From Streptomyces pactum (lineage in GTDB: Bacteria; Actinomycetota; Actinomycetes; Streptomycetales; Streptomycetaceae): a stretch of 64,000 nt of DNA. The position numbers were made by a program, and so were the translations under genes. The notes under the pieces are model-generated. The model had not been told where the DNA came from and ran no database searches. It saw nothing but the letters and a program-made list of their open reading frames with translations. The DNA lies in the NCBI RefSeq assembly GCF_002005225.1, contig NZ_CP019724.1:4218501-4282500 (forward strand), given 5' to 3'. The first letter of the stretch is position 1. Every line of letters begins with the position of its first letter. Shown piece by piece: positions 24,477 to 32,621 of this stretch.

Positions 24477-24749
24477 TTGCGAACGAACCTCGCAGACACG
24501 GAGACCACCACACCGACCCCGTGGGGGCTGCGCCGTATGGCTCCGCTGCGCAACGGTGTCCCCTCGCCGTGGCGGTACGCGGGCATCGACCCGGCCACGC
24601 AGACCGGCCGATGGGTCGGGGCGGACGGGGCGATGACGCCGGCCGAACTCGGCAAGCACGGCACCAGCCTGAACACCTACCCGCCCACACAGGTCGGCAA
24701 GGACGGCAAGGTAGACGCCGACTCCGGCCACGACGCAACGCAGGACTAG
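24477..24749 (+). CDS. tgmA: Graspetide (omega-ester peptide) precursor, TgmA type
   Basis: A 90-residue RiPP precursor starting at TTG with AGGAG 7 nt upstream. The leader carries PWGLRRMAPL (residues 15-24), the conserved block of ATP-grasp-target RiPPs. The core begins around KHGTSLNT (60-67). Thr63, Ser64, Thr67 and Thr71 are possible ester donors. A turn at G74-K-D-G77 is followed by Asp80, Asp82, Asp86 and Asp90 as possible acceptors. This gives a donor arm, Asp-Gly loop and acceptor arm, as in fuscimiditide-like stem-loop graspetides. The loop Asp76-Gly77 is the likely aspartimide site. No protease gene is adjacent, so cleavage may use a general protease. Confidence 0.88.
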   Translation: MRTNLADTETTTPTPWGLRRMAPLRNGVPSPWRYAGIDPATQTGRWVGADGAMTPAELGKHGTSLNTYPPTQVGKDGKVDADSGHDATQD

Positions 24750-24760
24750 GGAGTAGCGCC

Positions 24761-25747
24761 ATGGACGGACGCCCGGTGCTGGTCTGCACGGAGTACGAGG
24801 ACGCAACCGCTGATCTGGTCATCGCGGAACTGAACCGGCGCCGGGTGCCCGTCCTCCGGTTCGACCCGGGGCGCGACTCACCGGCGCCCATGGTGCTTGC
24901 CGCGCACATCGGGGCTGGGGGCACCTCCCGGACGAAGCCCGGGGGAGGCTGGTACGGGCGGCTGACGGTCGGGAACCGTACAGCCGACCTCTCCGCCGTA
25001 CGCGCCCTGTACCACCGCCGTCCGAGCCCCTACCGGACGGAGAACGGCGAGCAGGCGGCTCGGTTCGCCGCGCAGGAGAACCGACGCGGCTTCGGTGGCG
25101 TGCTGGGCGCGCTGCCGGGGTGCCTGTATCTGAGCCACCCGCAGGCCATCGCGCGGGCGGAGTACAAGCCCGCGCAGTTGGACGCGGCAGCCCGGGCAGG
25201 GCTCATCGTTCCGGCCACCCTGATCTCGAACGACCCGGGGGAGGCCGAACAGTTCTGTGCCGAGCAGGCCACGGTCTACAAGCCGTTGCACGCCGGATCG
25301 TACGACGTCGGGGGTGAACCTGCCGGAATCTGGACCGCCCCGGTCGAGGCAGGTCAGATCGACGGCGCGGTGCGCCACAGCGCGCACCCGTTCCAGGCTC
25401 AGGTACCCAAGGTGGCGGATGTGCGGGCGGTCGCCGTCGGCGAGCAGGTGTTCAGTGCCCGGATCACCGCGCCTCCCGGGGTCGTGGACTGGAGAGCCGA
25501 GTACCAGAGCCTCACCTACGAGCCGGTCGCCTGTCCGGACGAGACGCGCGGCGCGCTGGTGCGGTTCCTCGCCTCCTTCGGGCTGAACTTCGGCGCCTTC
25601 GACTTCGCCGTGACCGCGGACGGCGCTTGGTGGTTTCTGGAATGCAACCCCAACGGCCAGTGGGCGTGGCTCGAAGACTCGGCCGGACTGCCCATCACAC
25701 ACGCAGTCGCCGACCTGTTGGAGAACGGAGCGAGCCGGCATGACTGA
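24761..25747 (+). CDS. tgmB: ATP-grasp ligase for the graspetide precursor (TgmB type)
   Basis: A 328-residue ATP-grasp enzyme of the MvdD/TgmB group. It begins [24 protein letters not shown] (N-terminal pre-ATP-grasp domain). [13 protein letters not shown] supplies the ATP-binding Lys, and the metal-binding motif [10 protein letters not shown] sits near residue 300. It should activate Asp or Glu side chains of TgmA as acyl-phosphates and join them to Thr/Ser hydroxyls (or Lys amines). The ATG at 24761 lies 11 nt after the precursor stop. A ~12-residue Gly-rich insertion ([12 protein letters not shown], about 52-63) comes from a palindromic repeat and is unlikely to be ancestral. Confidence 0.9.
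   Translation: MDGRPVLVCTEYEDATADLVIAELNRRRVPVLRFDPGRDSPAPMVLAAHIGAGGTSRTKPGGGWYGRLTVGNRTADLSAVRALYHRRPSPYRTENGEQAARFAAQENRRGFGGVLGALPGCLYLSHPQAIARAEYKPAQLDAAARAGLIVPATLISNDPGEAEQFCAEQATVYKPLHAGSYDVGGEPAGIWTAPVEAGQIDGAVRHSAHPFQAQVPKVADVRAVAVGEQVFSARITAPPGVVDWRAEYQSLTYEPVACPDETRGALVRFLASFGLNFGAFDFAVTADGAWWFLECNPNGQWAWLEDSAGLPITHAVADLLENGASRHD
24914..24949. repeat. Streptomyces-type short palindromic repeat inserted in frame in tgmB
   Basis: About 36 bp starting GCTGGGGGCACCTCCC, with a partly complementary right half ending GGGGGAGGC. The sequence has the look of the small mobile palindromes scattered between Streptomyces genes. Its length is a multiple of 3, so the reading frame continues. 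Confidence 0.55.
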
Positions 25748-26861
25748 CGCCCAGCACTCGCAACACCTACGGGCCGACCTCTCGCGGCATCTGTCCAAGT
25801 CCGGCACCCTGCGCAGCCCCGAATGGGAGGCGGCCGTCATGTCGGTGCCCCGCGAGGCGTTCCTCTCGCGCGGTTGGTTCGAGTACGAAGACGGCGGCTG
25901 GTACCGGCCCGCGGTCGGGAACTCGGCGGAAGGACTCGTGCGGATCTACGGAGACGACACCCTCGTGACACAGGTGGCAGGGGGCGTCTTCCCCGACCAA
26001 GTCGAGGGGCGCCTCGCCGCGGCCCCCACGTCGTCGTCCACGCTCCCGAGTCTGGTCGTGCGGATGCTCGAGAATCTGCGGGCGACCGAGGGGACACGCG
26101 TCCTGGAGATCGGCACGGGTACGGGCTACTCGACCGCGCTGCTCTGCCATGTCGTCGGCGAGGAGAACGTGACCACGGTCGAGGTAGACGCCGAGGTGTC
26201 CGCCCGTGCCGGAATGGCCCTCGCGGGCGCCGGGTACTGGCCTGCCCGCGTGGTGGGTGACGGACTGGCGGGCTACCAGGAAGGCAGTCCGTATGACCGC
26301 GTGATCGCCACATGCGGTGTGCACACCGTGCCGTCGGCCTGGCTCGCTCAGACGCACCCCGGGGGTGAGGTCCTGGTCACAGTCGGCGGGTGGATGCACG
26401 CATCCGAACTCGTACGGCTCACCGTCGCCGACGACGGCACTGCAAGCGGCCCGGTTCTCGGCGGACAGGTCTCATTCATGCTGGCCCGCCCCCACCTTCC
26501 GCCCCCGCTGGGCGTCCTGCCGAACCTCAGTGAGGGCGACGCGGTTCCCGCGGAGCTGGGTGCGGATGCGCTCGACGACTGGACAGCGCGGTTCGTCGCG
26601 CAGTTCGCCGCGCCGCGCGCACAGCGACTCGTGCTGGAGCGTGAGGGCCGGACGGAACACGTCCTGATCGATGTGGAGGCCCAGGCGTGGGCGGTCGTCT
26701 TCCAAGCCGACGGACGGTGGATGGCCCGGCAGGGCGGCACGGCGCGCCTGTGGGACGCGATCACCGAGCGTGTCACGCAGTGGCAGGCGGACGGGCGCCC
26801 GTCGGCCGACCGCATGAGGTTGCATGTGGGCCCCGACGGACAGCACCTCGTCTGGGCGTGA
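25740..26861 (+). CDS. tgmC: PIMT-like O-methyltransferase of the graspetide cluster (TgmC type)
   Basis: A 373-residue protein. The first ~210 residues resemble protein-L-isoaspartate O-methyltransferase: [14 protein letters not shown] as the entry motif, [15 protein letters not shown] as the SAM motif, VTTVEVD, then [21 protein letters not shown] further ~150-residue domain (about 225-370) is not part of housekeeping PIMT and probably binds the modified peptide. In the related fuscimiditide pathway the PIMT homologue methylates an Asp of the cross-linked peptide, which then cyclises to aspartimide. The start overlaps the ligase stop by 8 nt. Confidence 0.88.
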   Translation: MTDAQHSQHLRADLSRHLSKSGTLRSPEWEAAVMSVPREAFLSRGWFEYEDGGWYRPAVGNSAEGLVRIYGDDTLVTQVAGGVFPDQVEGRLAAAPTSSSTLPSLVVRMLENLRATEGTRVLEIGTGTGYSTALLCHVVGEENVTTVEVDAEVSARAGMALAGAGYWPARVVGDGLAGYQEGSPYDRVIATCGVHTVPSAWLAQTHPGGEVLVTVGGWMHASELVRLTVADDGTASGPVLGGQVSFMLARPHLPPPLGVLPNLSEGDAVPAELGADALDDWTARFVAQFAAPRAQRLVLEREGRTEHVLIDVEAQAWAVVFQADGRWMARQGGTARLWDAITERVTQWQADGRPSADRMRLHVGPDGQHLVWA

Positions 26862-26910
26862 CCGCAGGCTGACGGTCTCCGTGCTGCCCCGTCCGTCGTT
26901 CCCCCGTGGG

Positions 26911-27420
26911 TCAGGCCGAGGTCGTCGTCCACTGCCGCAGCAGTGCCAGTCGCTCGTCCCTGGTCGGGGCGACGTCCTCGGGCTCGTCGCGGCGCCAGGT
27001 GAGCAGGTCCTCCACGGGTGTGGCACCGGCGGCGAGCCGCGTGAGGAGGGCGCGGGAGAGGTCGTACTCGTCCGGGGTGTGGATGCCGCCGGGGACGGCG
27101 GCCAGGACGTCGGTCTCGACCGGGCCGTCGTGCTCGGTCTCCACCCGCACCGTGAAGGCCGGCGGGTGTTCTCCGTCGCCGGTGACGAGGACGACCAGCG
27201 AGTCGAACGCCATCGAGGCCAGTCGCCGCGCGGCGGACCGCACGGCCACGTCCCGGACGTCGATGCCGCGGACCTCGTCCCAGGCCCAGAACCGGCCCTG
27301 GCCGAGCCCGAGGGTCTCCACCCCGTCCTTGGTCAGCCGTACCCCGGACGCCGTACCGGTGGGTTCGGCGCCCACGTACACGCAGTCCTCGGTGATCCAG
27401 AACAGGCCGACCATGGCCAT
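26911..27420 (-). CDS. Conserved hypothetical protein, PH-like
   Basis: A 169-residue soluble protein starting MAMVGLFWITEDCVYVGAEPTG. The N-terminal half alternates short strands (GVRLTKDGVETLGL, FWAWDEVRGIDVRD) in the manner of a PH-like or bacterial-PH domain that measures a cellular parameter. The C-terminal half is helical (DLSRALLTRLAAG, RDERLALLRQW). No catalytic motif is seen. It ends convergently with tgmC. It is probably not part of the RiPP locus, as the DNA style is that of ordinary chromosome. Confidence 0.68.
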   Translation of the reverse strand: MAMVGLFWITEDCVYVGAEPTGTASGVRLTKDGVETLGLGQGRFWAWDEVRGIDVRDVAVRSAARRLASMAFDSLVVLVTGDGEHPPAFTVRVETEHDGPVETDVLAAVPGGIHTPDEYDLSRALLTRLAAGATPVEDLLTWRRDEPEDVAPTRDERLALLRQWTTTSA

Positions 27421-27436
27421 GAGCGCCTCCCCGCAG

Positions 27437-27472
27437 CGATACCCGTGCCGGTGCCGGCGCCGGTGTCGCTGT
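27437..27472 (-). terminator. Imperfect hairpin upstream of the hypothetical gene
   Basis: AGCGATACCCGTGCCGG pairs imperfectly with CCGGCGCCGGTGTCGCT across a short centre. It lies downstream of the CNNM operon (leftward) and so probably ends that transcript. Confidence 0.4.
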
Positions 27473-27527
27473 GGGAGACGCCCCCGGCCCTACGGAAGTT
27501 CCCGGGGCCGGGCCACGGTTCCCGGGG

Positions 27528-28550
27528 TCAGGCGACCGGTGTCGTCGGGCCCACCAGTTCCGTCAGGACGTCCTCCATCGTCACGAAGCCCAGGACCGCG
27601 CCCGTCTCGCCGGTGACGGCGGCCAGGTGGCTGTCCTCGGTGCGCAGGGCGGTGAGGGTGTCGTCCAGCGGGGTGTCGATGCGGACCCGGGTGACCCGGT
27701 GCAGGGCCGTGCGCGGGAAGGGGCGGTCGCGGTCGGTCAGGCCCAGGGTGTCCTTGATGTGCAGGTAGCCGAGGACCGTGCCGCCGGGGCCGGTGACCGG
27801 GAAGCGGGAGTAGCCCGCCTCGGCGGCCATGCGCTCCAGCTCGGCCGGGGTGACCGTGTGGCCGACGGTGCGCATCTTCTGGGCCGGGACCAGGATCTCG
27901 CCGACCGGGCGGGTGCCCAGTTCCAGCGCGTCGCGCAGCCGCTCGCCGTCGGCCGGGGTGAGCAGTCCGGCCTCGCTGGCGTCGACGACCATGCGGGCCA
28001 GTTGGTCGTCGGTGAAGACGGCCTCGACCTCGTCCTTCGGCTCCACCCGCAGCAGCTTGAGGAGCGTGTTGGCGAAGGCGTTGATGCCGAAGACGAACGG
28101 CTTCAGCGCCCGGGTGAGGGCGACCAGCGGCGGGCCGAGGAGCAGCGCGGTGGTCGCCGGGGCGGCCAGCGCGATGTTCTTCGGGATCATCTCGCCGATC
28201 AGCATGTGCAGATAGGTGGCGAGGGCCAGGGCGATCGCGAAGGCGATCGGGTGGACCAGCGCGTGCGGCATGTGGACCGCCTCGAACACCGGCTCCATCA
28301 GGTGCGCGATGGCCGGTTCCGCGACCGCGCCGAGCACCAGCGAGGAGACGGTGATGCCGAGCTGGGCCGTGGCCATCATCTGGGAGATGTGCTGCAGGCC
28401 CCACAGGGTCATCCGGGCCCGCTTGTCGCCCGCCTTCGCGCGCGGCTCGATCTGGCTGCGGCGTACGGAGATCATGGCGAACTCGGCGCCGACGAAGAAC
28501 GCGTTGGTCAGCAGCGTCAGGGCGCCGATGAAGAGCTGTACGGCGGTCAT
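27528..28550 (-). CDS. CNNM/CorC-type membrane protein with CBS pair (short form)
   Basis: A 340-residue protein. A DUF21/CNNM transmembrane domain (about 1-150) starts FIGALTLLTNAFFVGAEFAMISVRRSQIE and includes GEMIPKN, the conserved Pro-Lys motif of the family's ion pathway. Two CBS domains follow (about 195-335). The C-terminal CorC_HlyC domain is missing, unlike the paralogue upstream. The family is linked to magnesium or other cation efflux. ATG overlaps the paralogue's stop (ATGA), so the two are probably one hetero-complex. Confidence 0.9.
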   Translation of the reverse strand: MTAVQLFIGALTLLTNAFFVGAEFAMISVRRSQIEPRAKAGDKRARMTLWGLQHISQMMATAQLGITVSSLVLGAVAEPAIAHLMEPVFEAVHMPHALVHPIAFAIALALATYLHMLIGEMIPKNIALAAPATTALLLGPPLVALTRALKPFVFGINAFANTLLKLLRVEPKDEVEAVFTDDQLARMVVDASEAGLLTPADGERLRDALELGTRPVGEILVPAQKMRTVGHTVTPAELERMAAEAGYSRFPVTGPGGTVLGYLHIKDTLGLTDRDRPFPRTALHRVTRVRIDTPLDDTLTALRTEDSHLAAVTGETGAVLGFVTMEDVLTELVGPTTPVA

Positions 28551-29890
28551 CGGGCCATCTCCCGCTGCTCGTGCTCCGGCCGTCCGGCCGACGCGGGCGC
28601 CGTGACCCGCAGGCGGTCGGCGCGGTGGTGGTCGACGTCCAGCACGTCGATGCGCCAGCCGTCCAGGTCGATGACGTCGCCCTTGGCGGGGATGCGTGCC
28701 AGGTGGGTGGCGACCAGGCCGGCCAGGGTCTCGTACGGCCCGTCCGGCGCGGTCAGGCCGATCCGGGCGAGCCGGTCCAGGCGGAGCGAGCCGTCGGCCT
28801 CCCAGGCCGTGCGGCCGTCCGCCCCGGCGGGGGCGGGCAGCAGGTCCGGTATCTCGACCGGGTCGTGCTCGTCGCGGACCTCGCCGACGACCTCCTCGAC
28901 GATGTCCTCGACGGTCGCCACGCCCGCCGTACCGCCGTACTCGTCGATGACGACGGCCATGGTGCGGGTCCGGCGCATGCGCTCCAGGAGGCGGTCGGCG
29001 GGCAGGCTGTCCGGCACCAGGAGCGGCGCGGTGGCCAGCTCGGTGACGGAGGTGACCGGGCGCCGCTCCGGCTCCAGGGCCAGGACGTCGCGGATGTGCA
29101 CGGTGCCGATGACCTCGTCCAGGCTCTCCCGGTAGACCGGGAAGCGGGACAGGCCCGTGGCGTGCGAGAGGTTCGCGGCGTCGGCGGCGGTGGCGTGGGC
29201 CTCCAGTGCCTTGACGTCCACGCGCGGCGTCATGACGTTCTCCGCGGTCAGCTCGCTCAGGTGCAGGGTGCGGACGAAGAGTTCCGCCGAGTCCGCCTCC
29301 AGGGCGCCCTCGGCGGCCGAGTGCTGGGCCAGGGCGACCAGTTCCTCGGCGCTGCGGGCGGAGGCCAGCTCCTCGGCCGGTTCCAGGCCGAAGCGGCGCA
29401 CGAAGCGGTTCGCGGTGCCGTTCAGGTGCCGGATGAAGGGGCCGAAGGCGGTGGTGAAGCCGCGCTGCGGGCCGGCGACGACCTTCGCGACGGCCAGCGG
29501 GCGGGAGATCGCCCAGTTCTTGGGGACCAGCTCGCCGACGACCATCAGGACGACGGTGGAGACGACCACGCCGAGCACGGTCGACACCGTCGAGGCGGCA
29601 CCGCCCAGGCCGATCGCCCGCAGCGGGCCGCGCAGCAGCACCGCGAGGGACGGTTCGGCCAGCATGCCGATGACCAGCGAGGTCACGGTGATGCCGAGCT
29701 GGGCGCCGGAGAGCTGGAGGGTCAGGGACCGTACGGCCTTCAGGGCGCCGTCGGCGCCGCGCTCGCCGGACTCCGCGGCGCGTTCCAGGTCACCGCGCTC
29801 GACGGTGGTGAGGGAGAACTCGGCCGCCACGAAGAGGGCGCAGGCCAGGGTGAGGAGGAGGGCCAGCAGGAGCAGCAGGACCTCGGTCAC
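28547..29890 (-). CDS. CNNM/CorC-type membrane protein with CBS pair and CorC_HlyC domain
   Basis: A 447-residue protein with the full layout: DUF21 domain (about 1-185; LFVAAEFSLTTVERGDLE, VGELVPKNWAIS), CBS pair (about 205-330), and a CorC_HlyC domain (about 355-435) that closes many transporters of this family. YGGTAGVATVEDIVEEVVGEV marks the second CBS domain. The GTG at 29890 is the start. Paralogous to and coupled with the next gene; probable divalent-cation exporter, often called hemolysin-like although no toxin role is implied. Confidence 0.9.
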   Translation of the reverse strand: MTEVLLLLLALLLTLACALFVAAEFSLTTVERGDLERAAESGERGADGALKAVRSLTLQLSGAQLGITVTSLVIGMLAEPSLAVLLRGPLRAIGLGGAASTVSTVLGVVVSTVVLMVVGELVPKNWAISRPLAVAKVVAGPQRGFTTAFGPFIRHLNGTANRFVRRFGLEPAEELASARSAEELVALAQHSAAEGALEADSAELFVRTLHLSELTAENVMTPRVDVKALEAHATAADAANLSHATGLSRFPVYRESLDEVIGTVHIRDVLALEPERRPVTSVTELATAPLLVPDSLPADRLLERMRRTRTMAVVIDEYGGTAGVATVEDIVEEVVGEVRDEHDPVEIPDLLPAPAGADGRTAWEADGSLRLDRLARIGLTAPDGPYETLAGLVATHLARIPAKGDVIDLDGWRIDVLDVDHHRADRLRVTAPASAGRPEHEQREMAR

Positions 29891-30057
29891 CGTGCCACCC
29901 CGCTTCCCTCACGCACATACAGGGGGGACTGCGGGCCGGCCATGGCACGGCCGGTACTGGGAGGCTCCATTACGGAACGGGACTCCTTAACGGGTCGGCG
30001 GGCGCCGGTACCAGCCGGGCGCCCGAGGATTTCCCTCTCATGGTAAAGGACGAGCAA

Positions 30058-30098
30058 AAGCATGGGGAGTCCTCGAATGTCCTCGGACCCCTATGCTT
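30058..30098. promoter_or_regulatory. Long inverted repeat in the CNNM-Spo0M intergenic region
   Basis: AAGCATGGGG at 30058-30067 pairs with CCCCTATGCTT at 30088-30098 (one extra T). The centre holds a repeated TCCTCGAATG/TCCTCGGA word. The 307-bp region between the divergent genes has a locally higher AT content. This could be an operator or a hairpin in the Spo0M leader. Confidence 0.35.
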
Positions 30099-30197
30099 CT
30101 ACTCGCCTGTAGAGAACAGCCGGACGGTTCCGGTTGTTCCCCGCACGAATGTTCCGCACGAATGTTCCCGCATGGACGTGAAGGAGTGAACGCCTCG

Positions 30198-31238
30198 ATG
30201 GTGTTCAAGCGGCTGCTCGGTTCCCTCGGCGTGGGCGGGCCCACGGTGGACACGGTCCTCGACCCGGGCGCCGCCCGGCCGGGGGGCGTGCTGTCGGGCC
30301 ACGTCCATCTCGTCGGCGGCAGCGCCGACCACGACGTCGAGCACGTCGCGCTGGAGCTGGTGGCCCGCGTCGAGGCCGAGCGCGCCGGGGCCGCCGAGGA
30401 CGGCGCCGCAGGGGGCGAGGGCGTCGTCGCCTTCGACCGGCACACCGTCGGCGGGGCCTTCCGGCTCGCGGCGGGCGAGCGGCACAGCGTGCCGTTCACG
30501 GTGCCGCTGCCCTGGGAGACGCCGGTCACGGAGCTGTACGGGCAGCCACTGGGCATCGTGCTCGGCGTCCGCACCGAGCTGGCGGTGGCCGGCGCCCGGG
30601 ACAAGGGCGACCTGGACCCGCTGACCGTGGCGCCGCTGCCCGCGCAGGAGGCCGTCCTGGAGGCCTTCGGGCAGCTCGGCTTCGGCTTCCGCTCCGCCGA
30701 CCTGGAGTACGGCCGCATCGGCGGCACCGGGCAGCAGCTCCCCTTCCACCAGGAGGTGGAGCTCACTCCGCCCCCGCGCTACGCCCACCAGGTCAACGAG
30801 ATCGAGCTGACCTTCCTGGCCGTGCCGGGCGCCCTCGAGGTGGTGCTGGAGGCGGACAAGCGCGGCGGCCCGTTCTCCGACGGCCACGACGCCCTCAGCC
30901 GCTTCACCGTCCCGCACGACGGACCGGCCGGGCCGCAGGACTGGAACGCCCTCGTCGACGGCTGGATCCAGGAGCTGGTCGAGCACCGGGCGTCGTACGG
31001 CTCCCACGCCGTGTACGGCCACGAGTCCGGGGCCCTGTCCGGCACAGCCGGCGCCGTCACCGCCACCACCGCCGTCGCGGCGGGCGCGGCCGGGCTCGCG
31101 GCGGGGGTCGCGGGCGGGATGGTGGCGGCCGAGGTCGTCGACGAGGTGGGGGACTTCCTGGAGGGCGAGGACGAGGACGGCCTCGGGGGCGGGGCTGAGG
31201 ACGGCTTCGGGGGCGGGGCCGAGGACGGCTTCGTCTGA
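30198..31238 (+). CDS. Spo0M-like sporulation-control protein
   Basis: A 346-residue protein. The first ~240 residues are the arrestin-like Spo0M domain (VFKRLLGSLGVGGPTVDTVL, GGVLSGHVHLVGGSADHDVEHVALELVARV, LPFHQEVELTP), two beta-sandwich lobes. An Ala/Gly-rich hydrophobic stretch (about 285-312) and an acidic tail with DGLGGGAEDGFG repeats follow. In Bacillus, Spo0M influences sporulation entry; the Streptomyces role is not known. The ATG at 30198 has AGGAG about 11 nt upstream. Confidence 0.87.
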   Translation: MVFKRLLGSLGVGGPTVDTVLDPGAARPGGVLSGHVHLVGGSADHDVEHVALELVARVEAERAGAAEDGAAGGEGVVAFDRHTVGGAFRLAAGERHSVPFTVPLPWETPVTELYGQPLGIVLGVRTELAVAGARDKGDLDPLTVAPLPAQEAVLEAFGQLGFGFRSADLEYGRIGGTGQQLPFHQEVELTPPPRYAHQVNEIELTFLAVPGALEVVLEADKRGGPFSDGHDALSRFTVPHDGPAGPQDWNALVDGWIQELVEHRASYGSHAVYGHESGALSGTAGAVTATTAVAAGAAGLAAGVAGGMVAAEVVDEVGDFLEGEDEDGLGGGAEDGFGGGAEDGFV

Positions 31239-31247
31239 CACCCGCTC

Positions 31248-31261
31248 CGGCGTTCGCCGGC
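31248..31261. terminator. Short hairpin after the Spo0M gene
   Basis: CCGGCG-TT-CGCCGG, 10 nt after the Spo0M stop and just before the TatA promoter. Confidence 0.4.
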
Positions 31262-31268
31262 TTTGCCG

Positions 31269-31274
31269 TAGATT
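31269..31274 (+). promoter_or_regulatory. -10 element of the tatA-like gene
   Basis: TAGATT, 53 bp upstream of the GTG start. Confidence 0.4.
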
Positions 31275-31327
31275 CCGTGCGGGCCCCGGGCCACGGGACC
31301 GCACCGTACGTTCACCAGGGGAGCGCC

Positions 31328-31564
31328 GTGTTCGGACTGAGCGAGCTCGCGATCATTCTCATCGTCGTCATCGCCGTTCTCGCCGCGAAGAAGCTCCCCG
31401 AGCTGACCCGCTCGGCGGGCAAGTCGGCCCGCATCCTCAAGGCCGAGGCCCGCGCGATGAAGGACGAGGAGCGGACGCCGGCGGACGAGCGCCGGGCGCC
31501 GCGCGTCATCCAGGGGGAGACGGTCAAGCCCGGGGACACCGGCACCGGCACGTCCCGGGGCTGA
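31328..31564 (+). CDS. tatA: TatA/E-family twin-arginine translocase subunit
   Basis: A 78-residue protein. An N-terminal membrane helix (FGLSELAIILIVVIAVLAAKKLPEL, where the FG-LPEL pattern is diagnostic) is followed by an amphipathic helix (SAGKSARILKAEARAMKDE) and a polar tail. TatA multimers form the export pore for folded Tat substrates. Length and motif fit a second TatA copy; tatB and tatC are not nearby, so this is a stand-alone paralogue. The GTG at 31328 follows GGGGAG. It is convergent with the TetR gene. Confidence 0.9.
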   Translation: MFGLSELAIILIVVIAVLAAKKLPELTRSAGKSARILKAEARAMKDEERTPADERRAPRVIQGETVKPGDTGTGTSRG

Positions 31565-31575
31565 GGCACCTCACC

Positions 31576-32271
31576 TCACGCGTCGGCCTCGCGGCCGCCA
31601 CCGCGGGTGCGGTGCGGGCCCAGTTCCCGCAGGACGTCGCCGAGTTCGGCGGCGGTGAGCGCGGGGGCGGGCAGGGGCGGCGGGACCGGCGCGGTGCGCA
31701 GGCCGCCGAGGAACAGGGCGAGGGGGCGGCGCCAGGCGTCCGGCGCGGTCGCGGAGGTCAGGGCCGGGACGGCACGGCCCAGCGCCGCGAGGGCGAACAG
31801 GACGTCCTCGGTGGTGACGTCGCCGCGGACGGTGCCCTCGTCACGGCAGCGGGACAGCAGGGAATCCACGGTCCGGCGGTTGTGCTCGTGGACGGTCTCG
31901 AGGCTGTCGACGCCCCGCAGGCGCGTGGTCATGAGGTCGTTGGTGCCGCGGTCGGCGGCCAGGGTGGCGAAGACCGCCTCCAGATAGGCGGTCAGGCCCG
32001 CCCACGCGTCCGTGGCGTTCCTGGCCTGTTCGCCGGCGGCCATCGTGCCCGTCAGCGAGTCGCGGAAGACGGCGTCCACGAGCGCGGCACGGGTGGGGAA
32101 GTGGCGGTAGAGCGTCGCGTTGCCGACGCCCGCCCGGCGCGCGATCACGTCCAGGGGCGCGTCCAGGCCCTGTTCGGTGAACACCTCGTGGGCCGCCTCC
32201 AGCAGAAGCTCCCGGTTGCGCCGCGCGTCGCGTCGCTGCCGGGGCGCTCCGTCGCGTGCACCGACGGTCAT
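31576..32271 (-). CDS. TetR-family transcriptional regulator
   Basis: A 231-residue repressor-type protein. The HTH (about 14-60) reads RRDARRNRELLLEAAHEVF, then VIARRAGVGNATLYRHFPTRAAL. The ligand-binding domain (about 75-210) is helical. The ATG at 32271 is preceded by AGGAG; a longer frame extends over a 12-bp repeat and gives CEADCEADCE, which I reject. Divergent from the P450 gene. Two matching palindromes flank the P450 promoter and are likely its operators. Confidence 0.87.
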   Translation of the reverse strand: MTVGARDGAPRQRRDARRNRELLLEAAHEVFTEQGLDAPLDVIARRAGVGNATLYRHFPTRAALVDAVFRDSLTGTMAAGEQARNATDAWAGLTAYLEAVFATLAADRGTNDLMTTRLRGVDSLETVHEHNRRTVDSLLSRCRDEGTVRGDVTTEDVLFALAALGRAVPALTSATAPDAWRRPLALFLGGLRTAPVPPPLPAPALTAAELGDVLRELGPHRTRGGGREADA

Positions 32272-32286
32272 CCTCACGCTCCTGAT

Positions 32287-32332
32287 CTCACAGGCGGTCT
32301 CACAGTCGGCCTCACAGTCGGCCTCACAGGCC
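32287..32332. repeat. 12-bp direct repeat upstream of the TetR gene
   Basis: Three to four copies of CTCACAGTCGGC with small variations, just upstream of the TetR start. Confidence 0.7.
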
Positions 32333-32480
32333 ATCTCGTCCGGCTTCACCGGGCTTCACCGGGCTTCCCGGGACTTTCCCGGCTTCGCCGGCCAGCGCCG
32401 GCCAGCGCCGGCAATCACCGGTCACCCTCGGCCTCCACGGCCGCCACCGGTCGTCCTCGGCCACCCGGCCACCCCGGCCC

Positions 32481-32528
32481 GACGATCCGACGATCCGACG
32501 ATCCGACGATCCGACGATCCGACGATCC
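32481..32528. repeat. Six perfect copies of an 8-bp repeat
   Basis: GACGATCC is repeated six times without error and abuts the first palindrome of the P450 promoter region. The 350-bp region between the divergent genes also contains cttcaccgg and cggccag repeats (about 32340-32420). A slippage-prone array here could alter the distance between the divergent promoters. Confidence 0.95.
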
Positions 32529-32594
32529 GGGGAGTGTTCCCCGCGCCTTCGGTGCCGATGCTATCGTCGGTCACCGAAATGGGGAGTGCTCCCC
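32529..32594. promoter_or_regulatory. P450 promoter flanked by two palindromic operators
   Basis: GGGGAGTGTTCCCC lies at 32529-32542 and GGGGAGTGCTCCCC at 32581-32594, 52 bp centre to centre (about five helical turns). The -10-like TATCGT (32562-32567) lies between them. Position and dyad type fit binding of the divergently encoded TetR protein as a repressor, one dyad near -25 to -35 and one near +20. Confidence 0.65.
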
Positions 32595-32621
32595 GTTTTA
32601 TTCTCTTCACCGGGAGGTCCC

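Noticed and set aside
24227..24760. N-terminal extension of the graspetide ligase through the precursor gene
   Set aside because: The extension is Arg-rich and in a different frame from the precursor; the ATG at 24761 gives the normal family start.
32272..32349. N-terminal extension of the TetR protein
   Set aside because: It reads the 12-bp repeat as CEADCEADCE; the ATG at 32271 has the ribosome site.
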